Shown: piece after piece, positions 6,255-13,715 of the stretch
How positions within the stretch are numbered: position 1 is the stretch's first letter
Layout: each line of letters opens with the position of its first letter
Source: Candidatus Gastranaerophilales bacterium
GTDB taxonomy: Bacteria; Cyanobacteriota; Vampirovibrionia; Gastranaerophilales; Gastranaerophilaceae
Direction: 5' to 3'
Length of the DNA: 16,959 nucleotides
NCBI GenBank assembly: GCA_900766355.1
Contig: CAAFVD010000069.1
Coordinates: 1 to 16,959, forward strand
Program-made: the position numbers and the translations under genes
Notes under the pieces: model-generated
What the model saw: only the letters and a program-made list of their open reading frames with translations
Databases searched by the model: none
Told to the model about the DNA's origin: nothing

Positions 6255-7332
6255 TCAGTTACAAAAGGCGGGTAAAGATTCACAACAGATACAAATTGGC
6301 AATGTTATTATTAATAGTGCAGGAATAACTGAAGAAAGAGCAAGAGCTGTATTTAATGAAATGATACCCCAGGCACTAGCAAATTATACGGAGGAAGCAC
6401 AAAAGATAGCAACAGAGAGAGTTAATAAACTTGAAGAAAGAATTATGCCTCAAATCAATCAAGTCGAGGGATTGTTGCCGGCGTTTGCAGATCCGGCATT
6501 TCAGGTTTTACTCAGAAAAGCACAGCAGAAGGCTGCAATTACAGAACGAGAAAATGATTATGATTTGTTGACAGAGTTGTTAGTATGTCATGTTCAAAAA
6601 GGTAATGATAGAAAAAATCGTGCTGGAATAGTAAAGGCTGTAGATATTATTGACACAATAGATAATGATGCGTTGTGCGCACTGACAATAGCTTTTGTTC
6701 TTGACCATTTTTGGCCAGCCACAGGTAATGCAAAAGAAGGTATAGAGGTTTTAAGTCAAATGTATAATGCTCTTATTTATGAATCATTACCAAGTAATTT
6801 GAACTGGTTGGATCATCTTGATATATTGGGCGTTATCAGAATTACACCATTTTCTCAAATGAATAAGATAGAAGATATTTTTACAGGAAGATTTGATGGA
6901 TATGTGTCTGTTGGAATAAAGAAAGGAACAGAAGAATATGAAAGTGCATTACAGATAATACAAAGTATTGGATTAAATAAAAATATTTTAGTTGACAATA
7001 TTTTTTTGGATGATTATGTGCGTTTAGAGATTGGAAATCTTGATGATATTAATAGTTTATCTATATTTAATAATCTAGGTACACGATCAATAAATCAAAG
7101 AGAGATAGAAGCATTAAGGGATGTAATAAATTTATATGAGAAGAACGTCGATTTACAGAATAAAGTGAAAGAAAGATTTATGAATTTGATTGATGAACAT
7201 GAACCACTAAAAACATTGCAGGAATGGTGGAATTCTATTAGTGGTGCGTTCTCTATTACAGGAGTAGGAAAAATAATTGCATATATTAATGCAAAACGAT
7301 GCATTCCTGAATTACCAGATATTCTTGAGTAG
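6241..7332 (+). CDS. LPO_1073/Vpar_1526-like family protein
   Basis: The 363-aa soluble protein starts at the ATG overlapping the upstream stop; the ribosome binding site is weak, consistent with translational coupling. Residues 1-28 carry QKAGKDSQQIQIGNVIINSAG, followed by GITEERARAVFNEMIPQAL, a helical linker and a conserved body with LLPAFADPAFQVLLRKAQ, LLTELLVCHVQKGNDRKNRA, ALTIAFVLDHFWPATG and LNWLDHLDILGVIR. This order agrees with my memory of the LPO_1073/Vpar_1526 family, which has no established function. The Gln/Asn-rich N-terminal motif is also seen in otherwise unrelated bacterial proteins and is shared with the membrane partner encoded immediately upstream. I see no catalytic motif. 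A membrane-linked stress or phage-defence pair is inference from context. Confidence 0.7.
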   Translation: MEEVNQLQKAGKDSQQIQIGNVIINSAGITEERARAVFNEMIPQALANYTEEAQKIATERVNKLEERIMPQINQVEGLLPAFADPAFQVLLRKAQQKAAITERENDYDLLTELLVCHVQKGNDRKNRAGIVKAVDIIDTIDNDALCALTIAFVLDHFWPATGNAKEGIEVLSQMYNALIYESLPSNLNWLDHLDILGVIRITPFSQMNKIEDIFTGRFDGYVSVGIKKGTEEYESALQIIQSIGLNKNILVDNIFLDDYVRLEIGNLDDINSLSIFNNLGTRSINQREIEALRDVINLYEKNVDLQNKVKERFMNLIDEHEPLKTLQEWWNSISGAFSITGVGKIIAYINAKRCIPELPDILE

Positions 7333-7366
7333 TAACCCCACCCACTTTTTACTCCGTTTTTACTAC

Positions 7367-7406
7367 TTTTGCTGTACACATCTTGCAATATTTTGCTAAG
7401 TTTTGC
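7367..7406. repeat. TTTTGC direct repeats near the right end of the upstream unit
   Basis: TTTTGC occurs at 7367-7372, 7391-7396 and 7401-7406, with a further TTGC at 7383-7386, about 120-160 bases before the attachment core. Repeats at this distance from a tyrosine-recombinase core could be arm-type integrase sites. In an AT-rich gap they could also be chance. A GCTGC/GCAGC hairpin lies between them and the core (about 7462-7476). Confidence 0.3.
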
Positions 7407-7503
7407 ATTTTATGTACAGAAATGACCGATACATAAAGAAGAATTAACACCGCGCAAATCGCTGCAAATGGCAGCAGGATAGCGCATTTTGAAAGGAGTT
7501 TTT

Positions 7504-7545
7504 ATGGGTATACGCGTACTCTTTGTTTGCCACGGCAGTCTATAA
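7504..7545 (+). pseudogene. 5' end of a low-molecular-weight protein tyrosine phosphatase gene, broken in the P-loop
   Basis: ATG behind AAAGGAG (7491-7497) opens MGIRVLFVCHGSL and then stops. V(L)F(V/I)CxGN/S is the start of LMW-PTP proteins, in which the Cys is catalytic and the P-loop normally continues to CRSP. The continuation is absent. A second copy of the same start occurs at 16650. The intact ribosome binding site and start codon suggest that a full gene is rebuilt when the right partner sequence is joined here. Confidence 0.7.
7516..7542 (+). repeat. Attachment-site copy 1 (LMW-PTP P-loop codons)
   Basis: This segment matches 16668-16694 with differences at only four positions, including an identical 12-base core TTTGCCACGGCA (7526-7537). 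Sequence to the left and right of the pair is unrelated apart from left-end motifs about 60 and 90 bases downstream. It is the junction between the integrase/LPO_1073 unit and the 9.2-kb unit. Confidence 0.7.
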
Positions 7546-7598
7546 TAAAATGGCTGAAACGTAGTAAAATAGGGCTTTTGAACATTTTGTAATTAAGT

Positions 7599-7644
7599 AT
7601 TTACCTGTGATTTACTTATTTCGGTTTTGTGAGTAAGTAGGATA
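7599..7644. repeat. Left-end motif of the 9.2-kb unit
   Basis: ATTTACC (7599-7605) and GATTTAC (7609-7615) form a short tandem repeat about 62 bases right of the core, followed by TGAGTAAGTAGGATA (7630-7644). The same arrangement, GATTTTACC/GATTTACC then TGAGTAGTGGATA, occurs at 16748-16789 at nearly the same distances from the second core. These are candidate integrase arm sites. Confidence 0.45.
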
Positions 7645-7729
7645 TTTTTAGAGAAAAAGGCAAAATAACAACGGTAGATAAGTCCCAATCCAAAACAATA
7701 GCAATGAAATAGAGGGAGAAGTGGCACAA

Positions 7730-9184
7730 ATGAACAATTATTTGAACAATAATATTGTACTAATTAATATGTACGAAAATCTTTATGCAAATGGAATTAG
7801 AATTGATGAGATAATTCAAATGTTTAAAAAGGGAGAATTTGCTCAATATAGCGGGTTTGATTTTGGGAGATTTAGAGTATTTGTTGATGGATGTTTGTTA
7901 TTGCTGAATAAAGAAAAACTTAATAGATATTACAAAGATGAATATTGTTTTGCAAAATTTATAGATAAAGTTTCGGATGACCCACAGCTAATTCCTTATA
8001 TTAATTATATACAAAATGAGGATTTGTTTTCAGAAATAGAGGATGTAGGGTTATATCATTCAATGGAAGGGAAACTCAAAAGAACATGGGATCAGGTGTG
8101 GACAATTCGTAATGCACTTGCTCATATGCAATATGGTAATTTTCAATTTCAAGAGAGTGGACAGCTTATCTGTTATTATCTTTATAATAAAGATAAAGGT
8201 GTTCGTAAAGATGTGGGAATTGTTTTCGAACCAATATTGCACGAATTTGTAAAAAGTTTCTTTAGTAATTACAGTTTTGGAATACCATTTAGAAATACTT
8301 TTTTTATGAAATATTCAATGAAGAATATGCGAAAAACATTAAGAATGAGATACTATGAAATTACATCTCTTAAGGGTGTAGATGAAGTTTATGATGGATA
8401 TTCTGAAAATTCTATAGCCAATTTGATAAAAAGAATGAATGATATGGTGGATTTGCCAGCTTACCTATCTGATAATAAAAATAAATTTGATATAAAAGAA
8501 TATAAGATAAGTGAAAAAATTAATGAAAACCATTTTAGAAGAATTGCAAAGAATTATGAGCTTAATGATAAGAATAAATACTTTTATGGATTAAAAACAT
8601 TTCTTGACTTCGAAACGGAAATATCGAATTTTTTAGTTCATATTGGACAGTTAAACGAAGTGTTATATGAATATTATGTTTTTTTGAATTGTGGTAAGTA
8701 TTCAAAAACTCAAATTAAGGAAGCTGAACCTCTTTTTGAACAAAAATTGGGAGAATTGAAAGAGGATGAATCTGATGTAATTGCTTTTGATATTGGATTT
8801 ACCTTTATGAAAATAATGAATTTTGCATTAAGAACGGAGGATGATGATTATGAGAAATTAGATTACGCAAAGGTTGATGTTTCAATGTTTTTTTATGATG
8901 AAGAAGCGTTAAGAAAATATGTAATTGACAATAGTATAAAGAAAGATGGGACACAAAAATATGTTGTTGAAAGAATAAGAAATTCATTAATGCATGGAAA
9001 TTTTAATATAGAAGCGACTTCAAGGGGTGAAATCTTGGTGATTTTTACAGATACATATAATAAGAGAAGCGATGTTATAAAGGTAACACTTAATAAATTA
9101 AAAGTATTTCTTTGCCAACCAAGTTTGTATGTGGGAATTCCAAGTGAAACAGATGTCATGCTCTTTCAGAGACAAGATATATAG
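7730..9184 (+). CDS. Protein with two HEPN-type RNxxxH motifs (candidate RNase)
   Basis: The 484-aa protein is taken from ATG 7730, with GAGGGAG (7712-7718) upstream; the in-frame GTG at 7721 is too close to that site. It is helical and has two well separated matches to the HEPN ribonuclease motif: R127-N-A-L-A-H132 (TIRNALAHMQYGNF) and R417-N-S-L-M-H422 (RIRNSLMHGNFNI). In both, the motif is followed by a short segment with G-N-F and a hydrophobic strand, suggesting a duplicated domain about 290 residues apart. HEPN enzymes cut RNA as dimers; a chain with two such sites can form the active pair by itself, as in Cas13, although I see no other Cas13 similarity and no CRISPR array here. It is the first gene after the left attachment site. 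I do not recognise the family; abortive-infection RNase is my leading inference. Confidence 0.7.
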   Translation: MNNYLNNNIVLINMYENLYANGIRIDEIIQMFKKGEFAQYSGFDFGRFRVFVDGCLLLLNKEKLNRYYKDEYCFAKFIDKVSDDPQLIPYINYIQNEDLFSEIEDVGLYHSMEGKLKRTWDQVWTIRNALAHMQYGNFQFQESGQLICYYLYNKDKGVRKDVGIVFEPILHEFVKSFFSNYSFGIPFRNTFFMKYSMKNMRKTLRMRYYEITSLKGVDEVYDGYSENSIANLIKRMNDMVDLPAYLSDNKNKFDIKEYKISEKINENHFRRIAKNYELNDKNKYFYGLKTFLDFETEISNFLVHIGQLNEVLYEYYVFLNCGKYSKTQIKEAEPLFEQKLGELKEDESDVIAFDIGFTFMKIMNFALRTEDDDYEKLDYAKVDVSMFFYDEEALRKYVIDNSIKKDGTQKYVVERIRNSLMHGNFNIEATSRGEILVIFTDTYNKRSDVIKVTLNKLKVFLCQPSLYVGIPSETDVMLFQRQDI

Positions 9185-9301
9185 TAGGGTAGGATATAAA
9201 AGGATACTATTAATAATTAATGACTTAAAAGATAAATGCTATCGTTATATATAAAAAGTGTTATAATTAAAAGAATATCGAATTAAGAGGTGTTTGCAAG
9301 T

Positions 9302-9972
9302 ATGAAGCTATTTATGAAAAAGTTGTGGAAACTCATAAAAACGAAATGCTGGTACATTATCTTATTAGTGCTTAGTTCTACATATGTATGGTGTTATCGT
9401 TTTGATATATATGAATTGAAGGAACTTAATGCTAGAAATCTTATTTTTATATTATGGCTTATATTACTTTTATTACCTCTGTTTTCGGAAATGAAATTTC
9501 TAGGTGTTAAAATCAAAAAAGAAGTTCAAAAGGAGACAGAAGAGGTAAAAGGCTTGTTGCAAAATCTCCAAACACAGGTGAATCAATTACAGTTAACGAA
9601 TTCTGTTGCTAATAATATTAATTTGAGTAATGCTACATTACCATCTGAACAAAAAATAGAAGAACTTCTTCAAAGAGTAACAGAATTACAAGCTTCATAT
9701 CCAAATTCGGGTACAGAGGTGAAGGATTCAGTGCCTAAGGGAGAGGATAAAAATGTTTATCTATTTAAAGTTCGCTTAGATATAGAAACTTCTTTGCGTG
9801 AAATGTGTGAAAAAATTGGTCATACGGAAAGAATGACAATTGTAAAAATGGTACAGTTATTAAACCATGCACAAGTAATTAATGGAATGACTTGCGACTT
9901 AATTAATCAAGTGAACAAGATTGCTAATCGGGTGGCATGGAGAAATTGTAAGTGCAGAATATATAGATTTTG
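9302..9972 (+). pseudogene. Two-TM coiled-coil membrane protein, frameshifted and cut by an IS21-like remnant
   Basis: The ATG at 9302 follows AGAGG. Two hydrophobic segments (about 17-34 and 47-62) are followed by FSEMKFLGVKIKKEV, a coiled coil (about 75-105), a polar linker and a helical C-terminal domain (LREMCEKIGHTERM..LLNHAQVINGMTCDLINQVNKIANR). The frame then reads VAWRNCK and stops at 9971-9973. Shifting frame at about 9935 restores HGEIVSAEYIDF, so the domain should read NRxxHGE, a motif common at the end of such HEPN-like domains. An indel therefore breaks the gene, and 36 bases later the sequence becomes IS21-like. I recall the intact family from gut bacteria but know of no function. 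The missing tail makes the copy probably inactive. Confidence 0.65.
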
Positions 9973-10353
9973 AGTATTCCGGCTCTTTTTGAGCCACCTG
10001 TCCGGACTTTGAGAGCCACCCTTCCGGTATAGCAGAGCCACTGTTCCAGCGGTGGAAACCATCATTTCGGTAATTAGGGAACCACGATTCCGGCGTAAGG
10101 AAATCAACATTCCGGTCTTGTGGAAACCGTTACATAGATTCCTTATACTGTAGCTATGCACCGATTGTTGTAAATACATTGTAAGGAGGGTCAAAACCAT
10201 GACCAAATATCGCGAAATTATCAGGCTGCATAGCCTGGACTTCAGCGAGCGGAACATTGTACTAAGCTGCAGTGTATCCCGTAACACTGTGTCAAAGGTT
10301 CTTAAGAAAGCGGATGAGATGAACATCTCATGGCCTCTTGATGAAACGATGAC
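9971..10353 (+). mobile_element. IS21-family remnant: left end and start of istA
   Basis: The sequence contains spaced repeats typical of IS21-like ends: TTCCGG-type motifs at 9976-9982, 10000-10005, 10021-10027, about 10090 and about 10110, and GAGCCAC at 9991, 10013 and 10035, then GGAAACC variants. An istA start follows at 10199 behind AGGAGG. After about 155 bases of istA the sequence changes to serine recombinase, so most of istA, all of istB and the right end are missing. The insertion disrupted the membrane-protein gene on its left. Confidence 0.65.
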
Positions 10354-10675
10354 GCCTTGGAAAATATTCTCTTTCCAAAGCAACCTAGAGCAGAGAATGT
10401 CAGAACTTGAAACTGCTACAAAACGTATATCAACTAAGGCAGTGCAGATTGATAAATTTGTGCGACTGGTTAAGAAATACCGGGATTTTGAGGAACTGAC
10501 AACACCTATGCTTAATGATTTCATTGAAAAGGTTGTAATTCATGAAGCTGAGGGTGGCAGAACAAAAGACCGTACTCAGCAAGTGGATATTTATTTCAAT
10601 TGAGCCACAGTGAGGAGCTACAGAAAAGCCTATGCCACTAAAGGCAAAGGGAAAAGAAGAAACCTTATAAGATAA
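10199..10675 (+). pseudogene. Chimera: IstA N-terminus joined to large serine recombinase C-terminus
   Basis: Residues 1-52 (MTKYREIIRLHSLDFSERNI, SVSRNTVSKVLKKADE, ISWPLDETMT) are the N-terminal HTH of IS21 IstA. From about residue 53 the protein instead reads LEQRMSELETATKRIS, FVRLVKKYRDFEELTTPMLN, FIEKVVIHEAEGG, QQVDIYFN, the C-terminal region of Tn4451/TnpX-type large serine recombinases. The stop at 10601-10603 is followed in the same frame by RSYRKAYATKGKGKRRNLIR up to 10675, resembling the basic tail of such recombinases, so the stop or a deletion lies inside the old gene. The join is near 10353. No catalytic domain of either enzyme remains; this is a recombination scar. Confidence 0.8.
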
Positions 10676-10735
10676 TTTGAAATACTGTCACAGAGTAACA
10701 TTCTGGTAGGAGTAAATGTGTTTCTGTGGTATAAC

Positions 10736-10771
10736 TTAGTGTGTGAGGTACAAAAGTACCTTGCATACTAA
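10736..10771. repeat. Long hairpin in the gap before the deaminase-like gene
   Basis: Positions 10736-10751 pair with 10756-10771 over 16 bp, including three G-U wobbles, around an AAAA loop; the innermost part AGGTAC/GTACCT is exact. No T tract follows. The remaining gap to 10963 holds another inverted pair, ATCTGCTT (10876-10883) and AAGCAGAT (10929-10936), which could fold the leader of the next gene. I found no clear promoter there. Confidence 0.45.
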
Positions 10772-10963
10772 ATTATAATTTCGTATTCATTTACAGGATT
10801 ATTTCTTAATACAATTTTTATTGATTCTCTGGGTAAGAGTACTTGAAATTTCAGAGTTTATTACACAAATTATTAATCTGCTTGTAAGAGTTTCTATAAA
10901 CTTCATTATCAATAAGTTCTGGGTATTTAAGCAGATGCAAATATTAATAGGAGGATATTAGTT

Positions 10964-12655
10964 ATGAGAAATTCATTTGATTATGGTTTTATAGACATTG
11001 ATGACTTAATGCCAGATAGTGAAAAAAATAAGATAAGGGAATTGTCTGAAGAGGGAAAGCAACAGTATCTGGAAGAGAGAATTAGGAAATTCGAAATTGA
11101 TGCTATGCAACAGGTTTCATTTCTTGATGGAATTAATTTTCGAGAAGATGAAAATACATTTCTTGAGGATTTATCGAGAGAAATGTATTTAGTGATAGGA
11201 CTTCATAATTTACATCATCACAATAATGATTATGGCTATTCTCAGAAAAAATATCATTATGATTATTTCGAGGATGAATCTTTATCATTTGATAAGAAGG
11301 TTAGCAAATTAAAAGCTCTAGGTGAGGAAACGGATAAGATTATGGATATCAGAAGGATTATCTATAATGAACTTAAGACCGCTTCATCAAGAGAGACAAT
11401 TGAAGATAGGAATCCAAATATTACATGTAATGAATTATGGCCAAATAGTTTAGAGTATATGAATAGCAAGATCGAGAGCATAATTATTGAGTTGTCTAGG
11501 AAACTGCTTCTTGATGAAAAAAAAACTAGTGAAGAGTTCAGAGATAATAATTATCTGATGAATGCGCTTAGGGATTTAGAAGAATCTATGGGATATGCTA
11601 GACAGGTTGAGTTGGATTTACTATGTAAAATGATGGATTCATATTTCATTTTTACACCACTTAAAGATTTTGTGACAAAACTCATGCATATAATTGTTGA
11701 TCTTAATATGAACATGATAGATGATGAGAAATTTACTAATATGAAAACGGAGTTTTTTGAAACAGTTAAGAATTATCGTGGCATTCCTTATGGCGACAAG
11801 CTTTGGGGATTGTATTTGTTATCAGTTATGGCATGTGATGATGTAGTAGGAGCTTTTGGAGGCTCAACAGACGCGAACTATGTAAAAAATACATTTAAAG
11901 AAATGATTGAGCATATGGAAGAAATTCTTGTGGACAATCAGAAATATGAATATCAGGTATTTGATCTTTATAATTATCAGGGAAGCTATTTACTAGCACA
12001 GCAGAAGCGAAACAATATTGTTTCCGTGTGTCTTTATAGCATTAATCAGATTCCTTCTAAGAGATTTTATAATATAAACTATGTTAGAAAAATTGTAAAG
12101 GTTCTAAGAGGGAGTACATTTCTAAGAGATAAATATACAGACATGTCAATATTCTGTAGTAAATCAAAACGCAGCGGAACCAGTTGTTTTGCAATTATGG
12201 CAATTGACGATTCCGGAAAAAAATATGTATCCATTTCAGGAGTTGATATTGATCCATCATCGACAAGCTATTTGATGTCAAAACTTATTGGTACTTCATA
12301 TGTTTACGTCGACGATAAGGAAGATTATTATCTTCCTGGTGGTTATAAAATAAGTTTGAAGGGACTACGAGACAGCGTTTATTTGACCGCCAGTGAGAGT
12401 AAAAAAGCAAAAACCAAGGCCTATAAAAGAATGTTTTCATGCTGTGAGAGAAAATTTGTTAATTATTTGGAGCAGGGACGGTTACATGAACTTTATGTGA
12501 AATATCCACCTTGCTATATGTGTGAGAGGATGATTGATCATGAAGAAGTGGATAAGATGTGCAAGATAGAAATCATTTGTCCAGAATCAAAATATTATAA
12601 GTCAGTTGTCAATAAAGAATATGATAATATAGCTAAGAAGGCACTAAATATTTAA
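10964..12655 (+). CDS. Large protein with C-terminal cytidine-deaminase-like zinc motif
   Basis: The 563-aa protein starts at an ATG behind AGGAGG. About 390 N-terminal residues are acidic and helical and match nothing I recognise (an HNLHHHNND stretch lies near 81-89). The C-terminal part looks like a deaminase fold: a strand pair SCFAIMAIDDSGKKYVSISG, then C493-C494-E495 in MFSCCERKF, then P516-C517-Y-M-C520 in VKYPPCYMCERMI, 21 residues further on. The [HC]xE...PCxxC order supplies three zinc ligands and the proton-shuttling Glu of the cytidine deaminase superfamily, here with Cys rather than His in the first motif. Bacterial members include nucleotide deaminases, toxins and phage-defence proteins. 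The large N-terminus could sense or regulate. It stands alone between two recombination scars; the substrate is unknown. Confidence 0.7.
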   Translation: MRNSFDYGFIDIDDLMPDSEKNKIRELSEEGKQQYLEERIRKFEIDAMQQVSFLDGINFREDENTFLEDLSREMYLVIGLHNLHHHNNDYGYSQKKYHYDYFEDESLSFDKKVSKLKALGEETDKIMDIRRIIYNELKTASSRETIEDRNPNITCNELWPNSLEYMNSKIESIIIELSRKLLLDEKKTSEEFRDNNYLMNALRDLEESMGYARQVELDLLCKMMDSYFIFTPLKDFVTKLMHIIVDLNMNMIDDEKFTNMKTEFFETVKNYRGIPYGDKLWGLYLLSVMACDDVVGAFGGSTDANYVKNTFKEMIEHMEEILVDNQKYEYQVFDLYNYQGSYLLAQQKRNNIVSVCLYSINQIPSKRFYNINYVRKIVKVLRGSTFLRDKYTDMSIFCSKSKRSGTSCFAIMAIDDSGKKYVSISGVDIDPSSTSYLMSKLIGTSYVYVDDKEDYYLPGGYKISLKGLRDSVYLTASESKKAKTKAYKRMFSCCERKFVNYLEQGRLHELYVKYPPCYMCERMIDHEEVDKMCKIEIICPESKYYKSVVNKEYDNIAKKALNI

Positions 12656-12729
12656 TTTCATTTTTATTTATTATCTTATAGTGCTAGCTGACAATATATC
12701 CCTCAAAAAACAAGTGGAGAAGTCCATAG

Positions 12730-13146
12730 ATGGACATAGCGGTCACAATGAATGTGTACACGCATATCGGATTCGATGATGCGGAGGAAGAATTGAAACG
12801 AATGGAAGAGTTCAGAAGGGCACAGGCAGAGGTTGAGCAGAAGAAGGAGAAACCGATGTCACAGAAAATGTTAAATCAGAACGAGATTTTTCTTGAAAAT
12901 GAAATACAATTGTTTGTAAGTCAGCTTATAGGGTACAAATCGAAATATAACTTATATCCTCATTCGATACAGTGTGCAGATAGTTATTATGGTATACATT
13001 CGTGTAAGCATTGGTTAGATGGAGCTTGTGATGGCCATTTGTGCGCAGAATCTGAAATTCCGGAATTGGTCATGGATGATAATTATAACATTATAGATGG
13101 TTGTATGTTGGAAATATTTTTAAATATTGGGGGGGGACATCCATAA
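12730..13146 (+). pseudogene. Integrase 3' remnant fused to an unknown Cys/His-rich tail
   Basis: Residues 1-50 (MDIAVTMNVYTHIGFDDAEE, ELKRMEEFRRAQ, KPMSQKM) are the end of a Tn916-like tyrosine recombinase, beginning at the ...GHSD-IAVT point and keeping only the catalytic Tyr (NVYTH). The sequence before 12730 does not encode the rest. Where such integrases normally end, this frame runs on into about 88 residues, IQLFVSQLIGYKSKYN...CADSYYG.HSCKHWLDGACDGHLC, with five cysteines and several histidines, which I do not recognise. There is no ribosome binding site at 12730. The tail is probably a separate gene that lost its start. A G8 run at 13129-13136 precedes the stop; with one G fewer the frame would continue to 13192 (GGDIHKKIEIGNTGKVLPFS). 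Confidence 0.65.
13129..13136. repeat. G8 homopolymer near the end of the Cys/His-rich reading frame
   Basis: Eight consecutive G in a region of very low GC lie 8 bases before the stop at 13144-13146. Loss of one G moves the frame into a plausible 18-residue extension ending at 13192. It may be a slippage site or a fixed or sequencing frameshift. Confidence 0.6.
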
Positions 13147-13426
13147 AAAAATAGAAATAGGTAACACAGGAAAAGTGCTTCCATTTTCATAATTAGCGTC
13201 ACTAGTAAAAACTGTGAGAGCAGACACAACAAATACTCAGTAGTAAGTTCTTTAATTTTAATACCAATTTTACTACTAAGGGAGCAAGGTTGGATGCTTA
13301 AGAAATAGAGATGGTAAAAGCCACAATTGTTGGTAAGTAATAAATATATGATTATTAGGGGAAAATTTGAGGAATATATGGATGATATGGCTGGTAAAAA
13401 TACAGTTGAATAAGTGGAGCTTTGTA
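13147..13426. other. Gene-poor gap with an inverted repeat
   Basis: No convincing gene lies between the Cys/His-rich frame and the RHH gene. AGTAGTAA (13239-13246) and TTACTACT (13270-13277) are exact inverted repeats around an AT-rich loop containing AATACCAATTTTAC, loosely like the TTTACC motifs at the two island left ends. A 21-codon frame near 13350 (MIIRGKFEEYMDDMAGK) has no good ribosome binding site and looks like a fragment. Confidence 0.35.
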
Positions 13427-13455
13427 TTGCAAATGTTCCACACGAATGATATAAT
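13427..13455 (+). promoter_or_regulatory. Sigma-A-type promoter for the RHH/restriction genes
   Basis: TTGCAA (13427-13432) and TATAAT (13450-13455) are separated by 17 bases, 26 bases before the ATG of the RHH gene. Only 48 bases separate that gene from the restriction-modification gene, with no terminator seen, so one transcript probably covers both and the small gene after them. Confidence 0.75.
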
Positions 13456-13481
13456 TTCCAATATTATTGGAGGAAATAGGT

Positions 13482-13667
13482 ATGAATAAAACATATTCAA
13501 TGAGTATTAGAGTAAGTGAAGAAGAATTAAATAGATTAAAACAGGCAGCAAAATTGGAATCATATTCTTCTTATAGTGAGTTTGTGAGAAGAATTGCACT
13601 AAAAGAGGCTGATAAGGTAATAAAAAAAGACAGAAAAGATAAAACAAACACTTGTTCGATTATGTGA
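13482..13667 (+). CDS. Small ribbon-helix-helix DNA-binding protein
   Basis: The 61-aa product starts at the ATG behind GGAGG (13469-13473). The sequence follows the ribbon-helix-helix pattern: strand TYSMSIRVSEEE (about 4-15), helix ELNRLKQAAKLESYSS (about 15-30), then SEFVRRIALKEADKVIKK (about 33-50), as in CopG/Arc-type repressors and MobC-like relaxosome proteins. The gene is the first in a probable operon with the Type IIG-like enzyme. A role in timing the nuclease, as controller proteins do in other restriction systems, is an inference; it could equally be a leftover mobilisation accessory protein. Confidence 0.75.
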   Translation: MNKTYSMSIRVSEEELNRLKQAAKLESYSSYSEFVRRIALKEADKVIKKDRKDKTNTCSIM

Positions 13668-13715
13668 AATGAGTTATAATTACATGTGAGCAAGATAATA
13701 TTTGGAGGTGCTGGT

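Noticed and set aside
7730..9184. Compact Cas13-like effector because of two HEPN motifs
   Set aside because: The protein is far shorter than Cas13, shows no other similarity, and no CRISPR repeats are present in the window.
9907..10524. A 205-codon open frame on the - strand
   Set aside because: It is antisense to the IS21 end and the IstA/serine-recombinase chimera, with no recognisable protein pattern.
10199..10603. A functional small IstA-like regulator
   Set aside because: The second half is clearly the C-terminus of a serine recombinase, so the frame is a fusion scar rather than a family.
13166..13192. A third LMW-PTP start (AAAGTGCTTCC...)
   Set aside because: Only AAAGTGCT matches; the TTTGCCACGGCA core is missing.
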